In this document: one piece after another, positions 1-7,460 of the stretch | Numbering within the stretch: the stretch's first letter is position 1 | Layout: each line of letters opens with the position of its first letter | Source of the DNA: Erysipelotrichaceae bacterium | GTDB lineage: Bacteria; Bacillota_I; Bacilli_A; ML615J-28; CAG-313 | DNA length: 64,000 nucleotides | Assembly: GCA_015059015.1 (NCBI GenBank) | Contig: SVBG01000008.1 | Location: 62,001-126,000, forward strand | Direction of reading: 5' to 3' | The notes under the pieces: model-generated | Seen by the model: the letters and a program-made list of their open reading frames with translations, nothing else | Databases searched by the model: none | What the model was told of the DNA's origin: nothing | Made by a program: the position numbers and the translations under genes

Positions 1-76
1 TGTTGCAACACTTGATGATGCTATTAATAAACCTAAAGAAAGTTTAACTAAATTAATAAAAAAAGATTTTAATTAA
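1..76 (+). CDS. C-terminal tail of an unrecognised protein (cut by the window start)
   Basis: From position 2 the frame reads VATLDDAINKPKESLTKL and ends with IKKDFN and a TAA at 74-76. Only 24 codons are visible, so the family cannot be named. The same tail, differing at one base (28 versus 1108), reappears at 1081-1156 in a longer truncated copy. That second copy shows that the upstream residues probably read PKQLEFVVGSCALEDVAY and so on. No terminator follows this copy. The next gene, a lipoprotein, begins 110 bases later. Confidence 0.6.
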   Translation, partial: VATLDDAINKPKESLTKLIKKDFN

Positions 77-186
77 ATTAATGTATTTAAATTGTACTAT
101 TATATTAGTACCCTAACTATTTTACTTTTAACACGAATATTAAGTTTTTACTTTTAGATAATTATCAAAGGAGGAAAGTTGTTAAA

Positions 187-960
187 TTGAAAAAAATTTT
201 AATAATTTTAATGGTTTCTTGTTCATTATTAATGTTAGAAGGTTGTTTATTATATGGAGAACGAGGGGAAATTACAGTTGGAGATTTAGTGTATAAACAT
301 ATAAAAACAAATTCTGATGAATATTATTGTGTTGTTGGTTTAAGTGAAGAAGGAAAACAAAAAAGTGTTATTACTATTCCGAATATTGTTAATGAATTAA
401 AAGTTAAAAAAATTGGTTTTCTTCGTTCTAAAACTCCTGTAGGATGCATTTCTAGCAATAATTTAGAAATAATTTATATAGAGAAATATTTAGAATTTGC
501 ACACACATATTTTTTTAAAGATTGCCCTAAACTTAAAAAAATTATATGTTTAGAATTTGAAGATAAAGTAAATGAATGTTATGATTATAATCCTCAGTAT
601 ATAATAAATAATCATAACAAAAATAATGAAGAGAGAAAACGATTGCCAGTATATGTTTTTCCATCAAAAGATTATATAGAGGATGAACAAAATATTCTTT
701 ATAGCTATGCAAATATTATATATTATATTGATATAGAAACTGTTTACTATATTGATTTTACTGATAATGGTAAAATTGAAAACTTTCCTAAAAATCCAAT
801 TCGAGAAGGTTATAAATTTATAGGATGGTATAAAGAAATCGAGTGTGTTAATAAATGGAATAATGAAATCGATAATTTAAATGAAATTACTTATTCTAAT
901 GATAAGAAAACTTTAAAATTTTATATAAATAAATTGTATGCAAAATGGGAAAATATTTAA
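187..960 (+). CDS. Putative surface lipoprotein with LRR-like core and one InlB-type B-repeat
   Basis: A 257-residue protein with a basic start and hydrophobic stretch ending in LMLEGC near residue 20, a lipobox-like site whose Glu at -2 is atypical. Residues about 60-115 (ITIPNIVNELKVKKIG and later CPKLKKI) look like a decayed LRR_5/BspA-type leucine-rich repeat. Residues about 185-257 form a Listeria-Bacteroides (InlB B-type, Flg_new) repeat, recognisable by NPIREGYKFIGWYK and the closing LYAKW. These folds are known from secreted surface and adhesion proteins, so a cell-surface role is inferred and the ligand is unknown. The start is a TTG, 12 bases after AAAGGAGG (167-174). It sits alone between two copies of a gene 3' end, which suggests insertion. 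Confidence 0.7.
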   Translation: MKKILIILMVSCSLLMLEGCLLYGERGEITVGDLVYKHIKTNSDEYYCVVGLSEEGKQKSVITIPNIVNELKVKKIGFLRSKTPVGCISSNNLEIIYIEKYLEFAHTYFFKDCPKLKKIICLEFEDKVNECYDYNPQYIINNHNKNNEERKRLPVYVFPSKDYIEDEQNILYSYANIIYYIDIETVYYIDFTDNGKIENFPKNPIREGYKFIGWYKEIECVNKWNNEIDNLNEITYSNDKKTLKFYINKLYAKWENI

Positions 961-967
961 GAGTTAA

Positions 968-1156
968 AAAGAAAATCTAATCTTTGGTTTTATGAGTTAT
1001 AACCCTAAACAATTAGAATTTGTTGTAGGATCTTGTGCATTAGAAGATGTTGCATATACAGTTCATGCAATAGTACCTACTGTTGCAACACTTGATGATG
1101 CTATTAACAAACCTAAAGAAAGTTTAACTAAATTAATAAAAAAAGATTTTAATTAA
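968..1156 (+). pseudogene. Truncated second copy of the upstream gene's 3' end
   Basis: An open frame from 968 (after a TAA at 965-967) to the TAA at 1154-1156 encodes at most about 62 residues, or 54 from the ATG at 992. Its last 24 residues match the tail that opens the window. There is no Shine-Dalgarno sequence before 992 and no promoter, so it is read as a remnant rather than an expressed small gene. The conserved-looking peptide EFVVGSCALEDVAYTVHAIV was not assigned to a family. It is followed closely by an intrinsic terminator, so this copy may mark the original end of the gene before the lipoprotein gene was inserted. Confidence 0.6.
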
Positions 1157-1184
1157 ATATTATAATATGTTTTCTAAAACATAA

Positions 1185-1218
1185 AAAGAACAGTTCATAG
1201 GAATATGAGCTGTTCTTT
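1185..1218 (+). terminator. Intrinsic terminator-like hairpin after the truncated gene copy
   Basis: A 14-bp stem (AAAGAACAGTTCAT with ATGAGCTGTTCTTT, one G-T pair) closes a 6-base loop. The T tract is short. A second 9-bp hairpin, AAAAGTTTA with TAAACTTTT, follows at 1239-1262. Confidence 0.65.
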
Positions 1219-1351
1219 AAAAATTAGCATTTTATTTTAAAAGTTTAGATATGTAAACTTTTATGACATTTAATATTTTAACTGAATTTTAGCATAAATT
1301 TAAGATATTTTCAACATTTTAATCTTAAAAGTGGTATTTATAAAAAGTCAT

Positions 1352-1379
1352 AAAGGTTTACTTTTATAACCTTTTTTAT
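1352..1379 (+). terminator. Hairpin with T-run just ahead of the binding-protein gene
   Basis: AAAGGTT (1352-1358) pairs with AACCTTT (1368-1374) and runs into six T residues. It lies 45 bases before the start at 1423, so it could be a leader attenuator or the end of a transcript from the left. The rest of the 1219-1422 spacer is AT-rich, and no confident promoter was seen in it. Confidence 0.4.
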
Positions 1380-1422
1380 TTAAAAATTTTTTTTAAAAGA
1401 AGCAGAAAGTGAGGTTGTTTAT

Positions 1423-2982
1423 ATGAAAAAAATAATTAAATATAATCTAATATTATTATTATTAATGTTTATTTTAGGCTTAGTTTCATGTGATAAAGAG
1501 TATACGATAACTTGTTTAAATGAAGATGGAAGTGTTTATACAACAGTTGTTGTACAACATAAACAAGGGTTCACTAAGCCTGTTGATCCTATTAAAGAAG
1601 GGTATACGTTTATAGGATGGTTTAATGGTGAGGAAAAATGGAACTATGTTAATTATGAAGTTTGTGCAGATATGACAGTCGTTGCTAAATTTGAAATTAA
1701 TAAATATACTATTACTTTTGAAACTGGTGGAGGTAGTATTGTTTCATCTATTACAAAAGAATATAATAGTTTGATTGATAGTCCATCTAATCCTGTTCGT
1801 GAAGGGTATGAATTTGTTGGTTGGGATAAAGAAATTCCTTCAACTATGCCTGCACAAGATTTAACAATTACTGCAATATGGAAAAAAGATAACATTAAAA
1901 TAGTTGCAATAAGTCCTTTAAGTAGTTATCTTAGTATGTATGGTCAAGCTGTTAAAAATGGTATAGAACTTGCTGTTGAAGAAATTAATGCAAATGGTGG
2001 AGTCAATATTAATGGTGAAATGGTTAAATTAGAAATCAGTCAATATATTGATGATAAAGGTGATTTAGTTACTGCTTCAAATATGTTAGCAAATATGATT
2101 TCACAAAATGAAACTATTGATTTTGTTATTGGTCCAGTGACAAGTAGTACTACTGAATTATTTATTACTAATACTTCTAAGTATGGTATTCCTACTATTA
2201 CTCCTACTGGAACTGCTGATAAACTTACAGTTGGTGATAATTGTGATGAAATAGACGTCCGATACAATCTATTCCGTGCTTGTTTTAATGACTCATATCA
2301 AGGTGAATATATGGCTAAATATGCTTCAAAAGCAGGTAATAAGAAAGCTTATGTGCTATATAATAATGATGATGATTACTCTAAAGGTTTAAAAGATGCA
2401 TTTGTTGAAACTGCACAATCTCTTAATATAGAAGTTGTTACAGGTGCTTATGATAATAATGATCGTGATTTTAATGCTTTTTGGGCTCCAATTATTGAAG
2501 GTGGTTATGACTGTGTTTATGTTCCTGATTATTATGAGAATGCTTATAATATTTTAAAGACTGGTTATGCAAAAGGTTATACTAGTGTATGTTATGGTGG
2601 TGATGGTTGGGATGGACTTATCACACAAATTGGACCAAATGATGATAGTTCATTCTTAGAAAATTGTTTTTATACAAGTCACTATTTTTCAGGATCTCAA
2701 AATTCTACAGTCAAAGCGTTTGTAGAAAAATATAAAGCTAAATATGGTGACAATCCTGCAACATTTGCAACACTTGGTTATGATGCTGTTTATATTGCAA
2801 AACAAGCTATTGAATCTGCAGGTTCTGTAGAATATGATAAAGTGATAGAATCTTTAAATACTTGTACATTTTCTGGATTAGTTACTTCAAGTAGTCCATT
2901 TACTTATAGTAATGGTAATCCACAAAAAGAAGCTTTTATCGTTACCTTTAAAGATGGTAAAGAAGTAGAAGCTGTTAATTAA
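1423..2982 (+). CDS. Orphan LivJ-type substrate-binding lipoprotein with two InlB-type B-repeats
   Basis: A 519-residue protein. The lipoprotein signal ends in the lipobox LVSC (about residues 20-23). Two InlB/Flg_new repeats follow at about 27-92 (IKEGYTFIGWFN) and 93-153 (VREGYEFVGWDK). From about 157 to the end lies a periplasmic-binding-protein type 1 fold of the branched-chain amino acid family (Peripla_BP_6): IVAISPLSSYLSMYGQ, ELAVEEINANGG, VIGPVTSSTT and YDAVYIAKQAIESAG. Family members bind amino acids or related small molecules for ABC importers of the LivHMGF type. No permease or ATPase gene is adjacent, so substrate and partner are unknown. The repeats lie between lipid anchor and binding domain, where they could act as a stalk. 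The ribosome site is weak (GTGAGG). Confidence 0.8.
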   Translation: MKKIIKYNLILLLLMFILGLVSCDKEYTITCLNEDGSVYTTVVVQHKQGFTKPVDPIKEGYTFIGWFNGEEKWNYVNYEVCADMTVVAKFEINKYTITFETGGGSIVSSITKEYNSLIDSPSNPVREGYEFVGWDKEIPSTMPAQDLTITAIWKKDNIKIVAISPLSSYLSMYGQAVKNGIELAVEEINANGGVNINGEMVKLEISQYIDDKGDLVTASNMLANMISQNETIDFVIGPVTSSTTELFITNTSKYGIPTITPTGTADKLTVGDNCDEIDVRYNLFRACFNDSYQGEYMAKYASKAGNKKAYVLYNNDDDYSKGLKDAFVETAQSLNIEVVTGAYDNNDRDFNAFWAPIIEGGYDCVYVPDYYENAYNILKTGYAKGYTSVCYGGDGWDGLITQIGPNDDSSFLENCFYTSHYFSGSQNSTVKAFVEKYKAKYGDNPATFATLGYDAVYIAKQAIESAGSVEYDKVIESLNTCTFSGLVTSSSPFTYSNGNPQKEAFIVTFKDGKEVEAVN

Positions 2983-2996
2983 ATTAATAATAAATA

Positions 2997-3030
2997 CCTT
3001 AACTGTTAAAAAGTTAAGGCATTTTATTTT
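2997..3030 (+). terminator. Intrinsic terminator of the binding-protein gene
   Basis: CCTTAACT (2997-3004) pairs with AGTTAAGG (3012-3019) around a 7-base loop, followed by a T-rich tract. Confidence 0.75.
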
Positions 3031-3054
3031 CTTTAAAAAAATTAAGATAAATGA

Positions 3055-3083
3055 TTGATTTTTTTTAAGATTTGTGGTAAGAT
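3055..3083 (+). promoter_or_regulatory. Promoter of the ftsK-lepB-rbgA-rnhB operon
   Basis: TTGATT at 3055-3060, a 17-bp spacer, and TAAGAT at 3078-3083 with the extended element TGG directly before it. It ends 41 bases ahead of the ftsK start. Confidence 0.6.
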
Positions 3084-3124
3084 AAATAAGAGTAAAAAAA
3101 TATAGAAGAAGGGAGAATCGAAAA

Positions 3125-5044
3125 ATGAAAAATAAAAATAATCGTAAAAAAGAATATTATATTCACCAAATTGTGAGGGATAACCAAACCGAACAAATTG
3201 AGTCTAATGGTAAACCAACAGTTGTAACTAATGTTAAGAATGTTCCTTCATATGCAGAAAATGTTGGATATCATTTAGACCCAAAAAGATATGATTCTCT
3301 TAGAACACATAAACCTAAAAAGGAAATTATAGAGGAAGTAATTGAAGAGGTAGTTGAACCAGTAGTTGTTAATAATCCAGAAGATGATTATTATTCTGCA
3401 ATGGCTGATGAATATATTGAATATGGTGATGATGAAACTATTATTAATGATGTAATTGGTGAAGATGAAATTGAAGAACCAGTTATTGAAGAAGTTGTTG
3501 TTGAAACAAAAGAACCTGTTGCACCTAAAGAAGTTGTTAAGCCTAGTACCCCTAGTCAACCTGTTCAAAAATCAAAAGTAGTTAGAAAGAAGAAATATAT
3601 TGCTCCTAGTTTAGACTTATTAAATCGTGGTACTGAAACTTCTGATAAAGATGTAAAATTAGCAGAAGAACAAAAAGCTAAGATTAATGAAATTTTAGAA
3701 AAATATGGTATTAAAGCACATGTTGCTAAATACATTTTTGGTCCTACTGTTATCATGTATTTAATTGAACTTGAAAGTCTTAGTGAAGATGTAAAATCAA
3801 TTCGTAAAATTGAAGATAATCTTGCGATGTATCTTGCATGTAGTAATATTCGTATTTTAACACCAATTCCAAATATGAAATATGCTGGTATTGAAATACC
3901 AAAACCAAAGGATAGTCGTTCTATTGTGTATTTAAGAGATTTAATTTCAACAAAAGAATTTATTAATAGTAAATATGCATTACCTGTTGCGGTTGGTATG
4001 AATAGTTTTGGTGAAAAGATTTATGCAGATATTGGTGATATGCCACACGGACTATGTGCTGGGGAAACAAAATCTGGTAAGAGTGTATGTTTAAATACAA
4101 TTATTCTTAGTTTAATTTATCATTATTCAGCTGATGATGTTAGAATTATGTTATTAGACCCTAAGACAGTGGAATTTAGTAAATATTCTGATATTCCACA
4201 TCTTGCGATGCCTGTAATTATTGAAAAAGAATATTTTGAACCTGCTGTTATTTGGTTAACAGATGAAATGGAAAGGCGTTATAAGAAACTTAATAAATAT
4301 GGTGCAGTTGAACTTGCTGAATTAAATGAAGAATTAGTTTCTCAAGGGTTACCTAAAGAACCATATATTGTTATGATTATGGATGAGTTTAATGACTGGT
4401 TTATGGATGCATCTAGTATAGTTGATGATTGCATTACTAAACTGATGCAAAAAGCTCGTGCTGCTGGTATTCATATTATTCTTGCTACACAACGACCTAG
4501 TGCAGATGTTATTAAAGGTGCTATTAAAGCAAATATTCCTACTCGTCTTGCCTTTAAAGTATCAAGTTTTGCTGACTCAAGTGTAATTTTGGGCCAATCT
4601 GCTGCTGAAAAACTTGAAGGTAAAGGGGATATGATCTTAAGATATCCTGGAAAAGGTGATATTAGATTACAAGGTGCACTTGTTACAAATAAAGAAATTA
4701 AGAATGTTGTTGAATATTTAAGAGAAAATTATGAAGTAGATTATATTGTAACGCTTGAGGAGTTACAACAATCAAGTGCGTCTCGTGGTCCTGGTAATGG
4801 AAGTTCTGATCCTAGTTTAGGAAGAAATGATGAATTATTTGTTGAAGTATGCTACTTTGTTGTTAGAAATCAAAATGCTTCAGTTAATCAACTTCAAAAA
4901 ATATTCTCAACAAGTTTTAATCGTATGGATAATATGTTTAGAGATATGCAAGCTCTTGGTATTGTATCAGGTACACAACAAGGAACTAAACGTAAAGTTT
5001 TAGTTACTGAACTAGAACTTGAAGAAATTTTAAATAATTTATAA
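3125..5044 (+). CDS. ftsK: FtsK/SpoIIIE-type DNA translocase without membrane domain
   Basis: This hexameric ATPase family pumps chromosomal DNA during division. Residues 1 to about 160 are a charged, Glu/Val-rich linker with no hydrophobic segment, where other FtsK/SpoIIIE proteins carry four membrane helices. The motor follows: Walker A GETKSGKS at 313-320, LLDPKTVEFS, Walker B with D420-E421 (MIMDEFND), and ATQRPSADVI. The C-terminal gamma winged helix (about 570-625, QLQKIFSTSFNRMDNMFRDM) is intact. That domain reads KOPS/SRS-type orienting sites in known FtsK. At 639 residues it is shorter than the usual 750-900. The start follows GAAGGGAG. It is first in an operon with lepB 19 bases downstream. 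Septum anchoring would need another protein, if the missing domain is real and not a lost 5' extension. Confidence 0.88.
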   Translation: MKNKNNRKKEYYIHQIVRDNQTEQIESNGKPTVVTNVKNVPSYAENVGYHLDPKRYDSLRTHKPKKEIIEEVIEEVVEPVVVNNPEDDYYSAMADEYIEYGDDETIINDVIGEDEIEEPVIEEVVVETKEPVAPKEVVKPSTPSQPVQKSKVVRKKKYIAPSLDLLNRGTETSDKDVKLAEEQKAKINEILEKYGIKAHVAKYIFGPTVIMYLIELESLSEDVKSIRKIEDNLAMYLACSNIRILTPIPNMKYAGIEIPKPKDSRSIVYLRDLISTKEFINSKYALPVAVGMNSFGEKIYADIGDMPHGLCAGETKSGKSVCLNTIILSLIYHYSADDVRIMLLDPKTVEFSKYSDIPHLAMPVIIEKEYFEPAVIWLTDEMERRYKKLNKYGAVELAELNEELVSQGLPKEPYIVMIMDEFNDWFMDASSIVDDCITKLMQKARAAGIHIILATQRPSADVIKGAIKANIPTRLAFKVSSFADSSVILGQSAAEKLEGKGDMILRYPGKGDIRLQGALVTNKEIKNVVEYLRENYEVDYIVTLEELQQSSASRGPGNGSSDPSLGRNDELFVEVCYFVVRNQNASVNQLQKIFSTSFNRMDNMFRDMQALGIVSGTQQGTKRKVLVTELELEEILNNL

Positions 5045-5063
5045 TAGATATAAAGGAGTTATT

Positions 5064-5954
5064 ATGAGTAATAAGAGCTATTTAGAAAGATATAATGAAG
5101 AACATAGTAGTGTTATTGCTAGTTTAAATGTTAATAAACGTATTTGTGTTAGGCTATTAGGTTTTTTAATTAGTTCAATTGTATATTTTATTATTTTTCA
5201 AATTAGTAAATATACGGGATTACATGATATTCAAACTCAGTTTTTAAATACTTTTGTTAATTACATAATGACTTGTGCTTATGTATTGTCGTTTTTCTTT
5301 TTAGTGTTTTATATTCTATATATTAGTGTTAAAAGTTTTAAAGAAGCTTTTGATAAAGTTAGATATAAAATAAAAAGAACTTTATTTATTATTTTGGATT
5401 GGCTAGTAATTTTACCTATTTGTGCTACTGTTGCAAGTTTTTGTTTTGCGTTTTTGTTTACATTTGCACAAGTAGAGGGTGATAGTATGTATCCAACTAT
5501 TTATAATGAATCTACTGTTTTTGTTTCTTATTTAGAACCGGTTGAACAATTTGATATAGTTGTTGCGTATATTACTCCTGAAGATAACGTGGTAAGTAGT
5601 ACTGATTATTATATTAAAAGAGTAATTGGGATGCCTGGTGATAGTGTTACTTGGTTGAAAGGTGTGCTTACAATTAATGGCAAAGTTGTTGATGAAACTT
5701 ATTTTGATGATGTTACGAAATTAAAGTTTAAACAAGACTGGAAACCTTTATACGAATTTGGTGGTATGTTTACATATAAAGAAGATGGAATTAAAAAAAC
5801 GACATATGTTATACCTGATGGCTATTATTTTGTAATGGGTGATAATAGAATAAATAGTAATGATTCACGTCATATAGGATTGATTCCTGCAAATAATATT
5901 GAAGGGGTTGTGAAATTTGAAATTACTTCATCTGGAATAGAGAGGGCAGATTAA
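5064..5954 (+). CDS. lepB: Type I signal peptidase
   Basis: This membrane serine protease removes signal peptides from exported proteins (family S26). The 296-residue protein has three hydrophobic segments at about 28-48, 66-88 and 108-132. The catalytic domain follows with nucleophile S141 in GDSMYPT, general base K185 in YYIKRVIGMPGD, and the conserved box GDNRINSNDSRHIG near the end. Bacillus SipS-type enzymes have one membrane segment, so the two extra N-terminal helices make this form longer than usual. It lies 19 bases after ftsK and overlaps rbgA by one base (TAATG), so it is co-transcribed. Substrates probably include the non-lipid secreted protein at 27088-29022. Confidence 0.93.
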   Translation: MSNKSYLERYNEEHSSVIASLNVNKRICVRLLGFLISSIVYFIIFQISKYTGLHDIQTQFLNTFVNYIMTCAYVLSFFFLVFYILYISVKSFKEAFDKVRYKIKRTLFIILDWLVILPICATVASFCFAFLFTFAQVEGDSMYPTIYNESTVFVSYLEPVEQFDIVVAYITPEDNVVSSTDYYIKRVIGMPGDSVTWLKGVLTINGKVVDETYFDDVTKLKFKQDWKPLYEFGGMFTYKEDGIKKTTYVIPDGYYFVMGDNRINSNDSRHIGLIPANNIEGVVKFEITSSGIERAD

Positions 5955-6790
5955 TGGTTCAGTGGTATCCCGGTCATATGGCTAAAGCTTTAAGAGAAAT
6001 GGAAGAAAAGGTAAAACTTGTAGATTTAGTAATGGTTTTACTTGATGCAAGAATTCCTTATTCATCGCTTAATCCTAAACTTAAAGCTATGTTTAATAAT
6101 AAAAAGATATTGTATATTTTTACTAAAGTAGATAAAGCTGATAAATTATTAACTGATAAATGGATTAATTATTATTCTGTTAACGGTAATAAAGCAATTG
6201 CAGTTGACGCAAGAGATAAAAAGACAGTTAAAATTGTAGAACGTGAAGCACTAGAATTATTAAAAGAAAAACGTGCTAAAGATGCTGCTAAGGGTTTAAA
6301 ACCTCGTCCAATTAGAACGATGATTGTAGGTATTCCAAATGTTGGTAAAAGTACTTTAATTAATACTTTATGTGGTAAAAAAGTAGCTGTTGTTGGAGAT
6401 AAACCTGGTGTTACAAAAAGTCAACAATGGACAAGAATTAATCAAACATTAGAACTACTTGATACTCCTGGTGTTTTATGGCCTAAGTTTGATGATGAAA
6501 AAGTTGGTTTTAATCTTGCCATTACAGGCGCAATTAAGGCTGATATTCTTCGTAATGATGATATTTGCATATATTTTCTGGGGCTTCTAAAAACTTATTA
6601 TCCTTATGCTATCAAAAATAGATATAATGTAGAAATTATGGAAGATCTAAATGAAACGTTATTAAAAATTGGTGAATCACTGCATTTCTATTTAGGAAAT
6701 AAAGATGTTGATATTGATAAAACTGCTTTATATGTTTTACAAGAATATAGAAGTGATTACTTAGGAAAGATGACTCTAGATAGGATATAA
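5954..6790 (+). CDS. rbgA: Ribosome biogenesis GTPase RbgA (YlqF)
   Basis: A circularly permuted GTPase needed for late 50S subunit assembly in Bacillus. The permuted motif order is visible: G4 TKVD at 57-60, then G1 GIPNVGKS at 126-133, then G3 DTPG from D170. The N-terminal WYPGHMAKALREM signature is typical. At 278 residues it has family length. The start ATG overlaps the lepB stop by one base, and rnhB follows after one base. The ylqF-rnhB pair is conserved in Firmicutes. Confidence 0.95.
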   Translation: MVQWYPGHMAKALREMEEKVKLVDLVMVLLDARIPYSSLNPKLKAMFNNKKILYIFTKVDKADKLLTDKWINYYSVNGNKAIAVDARDKKTVKIVEREALELLKEKRAKDAAKGLKPRPIRTMIVGIPNVGKSTLINTLCGKKVAVVGDKPGVTKSQQWTRINQTLELLDTPGVLWPKFDDEKVGFNLAITGAIKADILRNDDICIYFLGLLKTYYPYAIKNRYNVEIMEDLNETLLKIGESLHFYLGNKDVDIDKTALYVLQEYRSDYLGKMTLDRI

Positions 6791-6791
6791 T

Positions 6792-7436
6792 ATGAAACAT
6801 TATGATAATCATGAAATAGAAAACAGACTGTATGTTGAAGGATATAGTTTAATTGCAGGAACTGATGAAGTAGGTCGTGGTCCACTTGCGGGACCAGTTG
6901 TTGCAGCATGTGTAATTATGCCTAAAGATTGTTATATTGAAGGAGTAACTGATTCCAAAAAGATTAGTGAAAAAAATCGTAAAATATTAGAAGGTGTTAT
7001 TAAAGAAAAAGCAATTAGTTATCAAGTAGTGTTTATTGAACCTAAAAAAATTGATGAAATAAATATTTATGAAGCAAGTCGTCTTGCGATGACTACTGCA
7101 ATTAATACTTTAGATGTTAAACCTGATTATGTTTTAGCTGATGCAATGCCACTTTTTATTGATATAAAATTGGAAAGTATTATTAAAGGTGATGAAAAAT
7201 CATTCACAATTGGATGTGCTAGTATTCTTGCAAAAGTTGCTAGAGATGAATACATGATAGAACTTGATAAGTTATATCCTGAATATGGTTTCGCAAAACA
7301 TAAAGGTTATCCTACTAAACAACATTTAGAAGCAATTAAACAATATGGTATACTAAATTTACATCATCGTAAGAGTTATGGTCCAGTTCAAGAAGAAGCT
7401 TTAAAAGGAAATTTTTATAAAAAAGAAATAAAATAA
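6792..7436 (+). CDS. rnhB: Ribonuclease HII
   Basis: Cleaves RNA in RNA/DNA hybrids and starts removal of single ribonucleotides misplaced in DNA. The active-site carboxylates are visible: D25 and E26 in GTDEVGRGPLAGP, D117 in VLADAMP and D152 in AKVARDEY. The DSKKISEKNR substrate-binding motif is also present. It is 214 residues, normal for the family. It is the last gene of the ftsK operon, one base after rbgA, and ends at a bidirectional terminator. Confidence 0.96.
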   Translation: MKHYDNHEIENRLYVEGYSLIAGTDEVGRGPLAGPVVAACVIMPKDCYIEGVTDSKKISEKNRKILEGVIKEKAISYQVVFIEPKKIDEINIYEASRLAMTTAINTLDVKPDYVLADAMPLFIDIKLESIIKGDEKSFTIGCASILAKVARDEYMIELDKLYPEYGFAKHKGYPTKQHLEAIKQYGILNLHHRKSYGPVQEEALKGNFYKKEIK

Positions 7437-7460
7437 GCACTTAAAGAAGTGCTTATTTTT
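7431..7460. terminator. Bidirectional intrinsic terminator between convergent genes
   Basis: A perfect 12-bp stem, AAATAAGCACTT (7431-7442) with AAGTGCTTATTT (7447-7458), closes the loop AAAG. It is A-rich on one side and T-rich on the other, so it can serve both rnhB on the plus strand and the XRE gene on the minus strand. It overlaps the last codons of both. Confidence 0.85.

Larger units (their letters stand above)
1..1158 (+). repeat. Direct repeat pair of a gene 3' end (1-78 and 1081-1158)
   Basis: Positions 1-78 and 1081-1158 match at 77 of 78 bases and then diverge abruptly. The left copy runs off the window, so the repeat may be longer: the right copy contains coding sequence back to about position 968. 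The pair brackets the lipoprotein gene at 187-960. The intrinsic terminator at 1185-1218 lies behind the right copy only. Confidence 0.85.

Noticed and set aside
1-3030. Insertion sequence or phage remnant around the duplicated 3' end
   Set aside because: No transposase, integrase, terminal inverted repeat or target-site duplication was seen; only the direct repeat is supported.
3275-3568. Minus-strand 97-codon Asn/Phe-rich frame opposite ftsK
   Set aside because: It mirrors the Glu/Val-rich linker of ftsK, and its composition is an artefact of codon complement.
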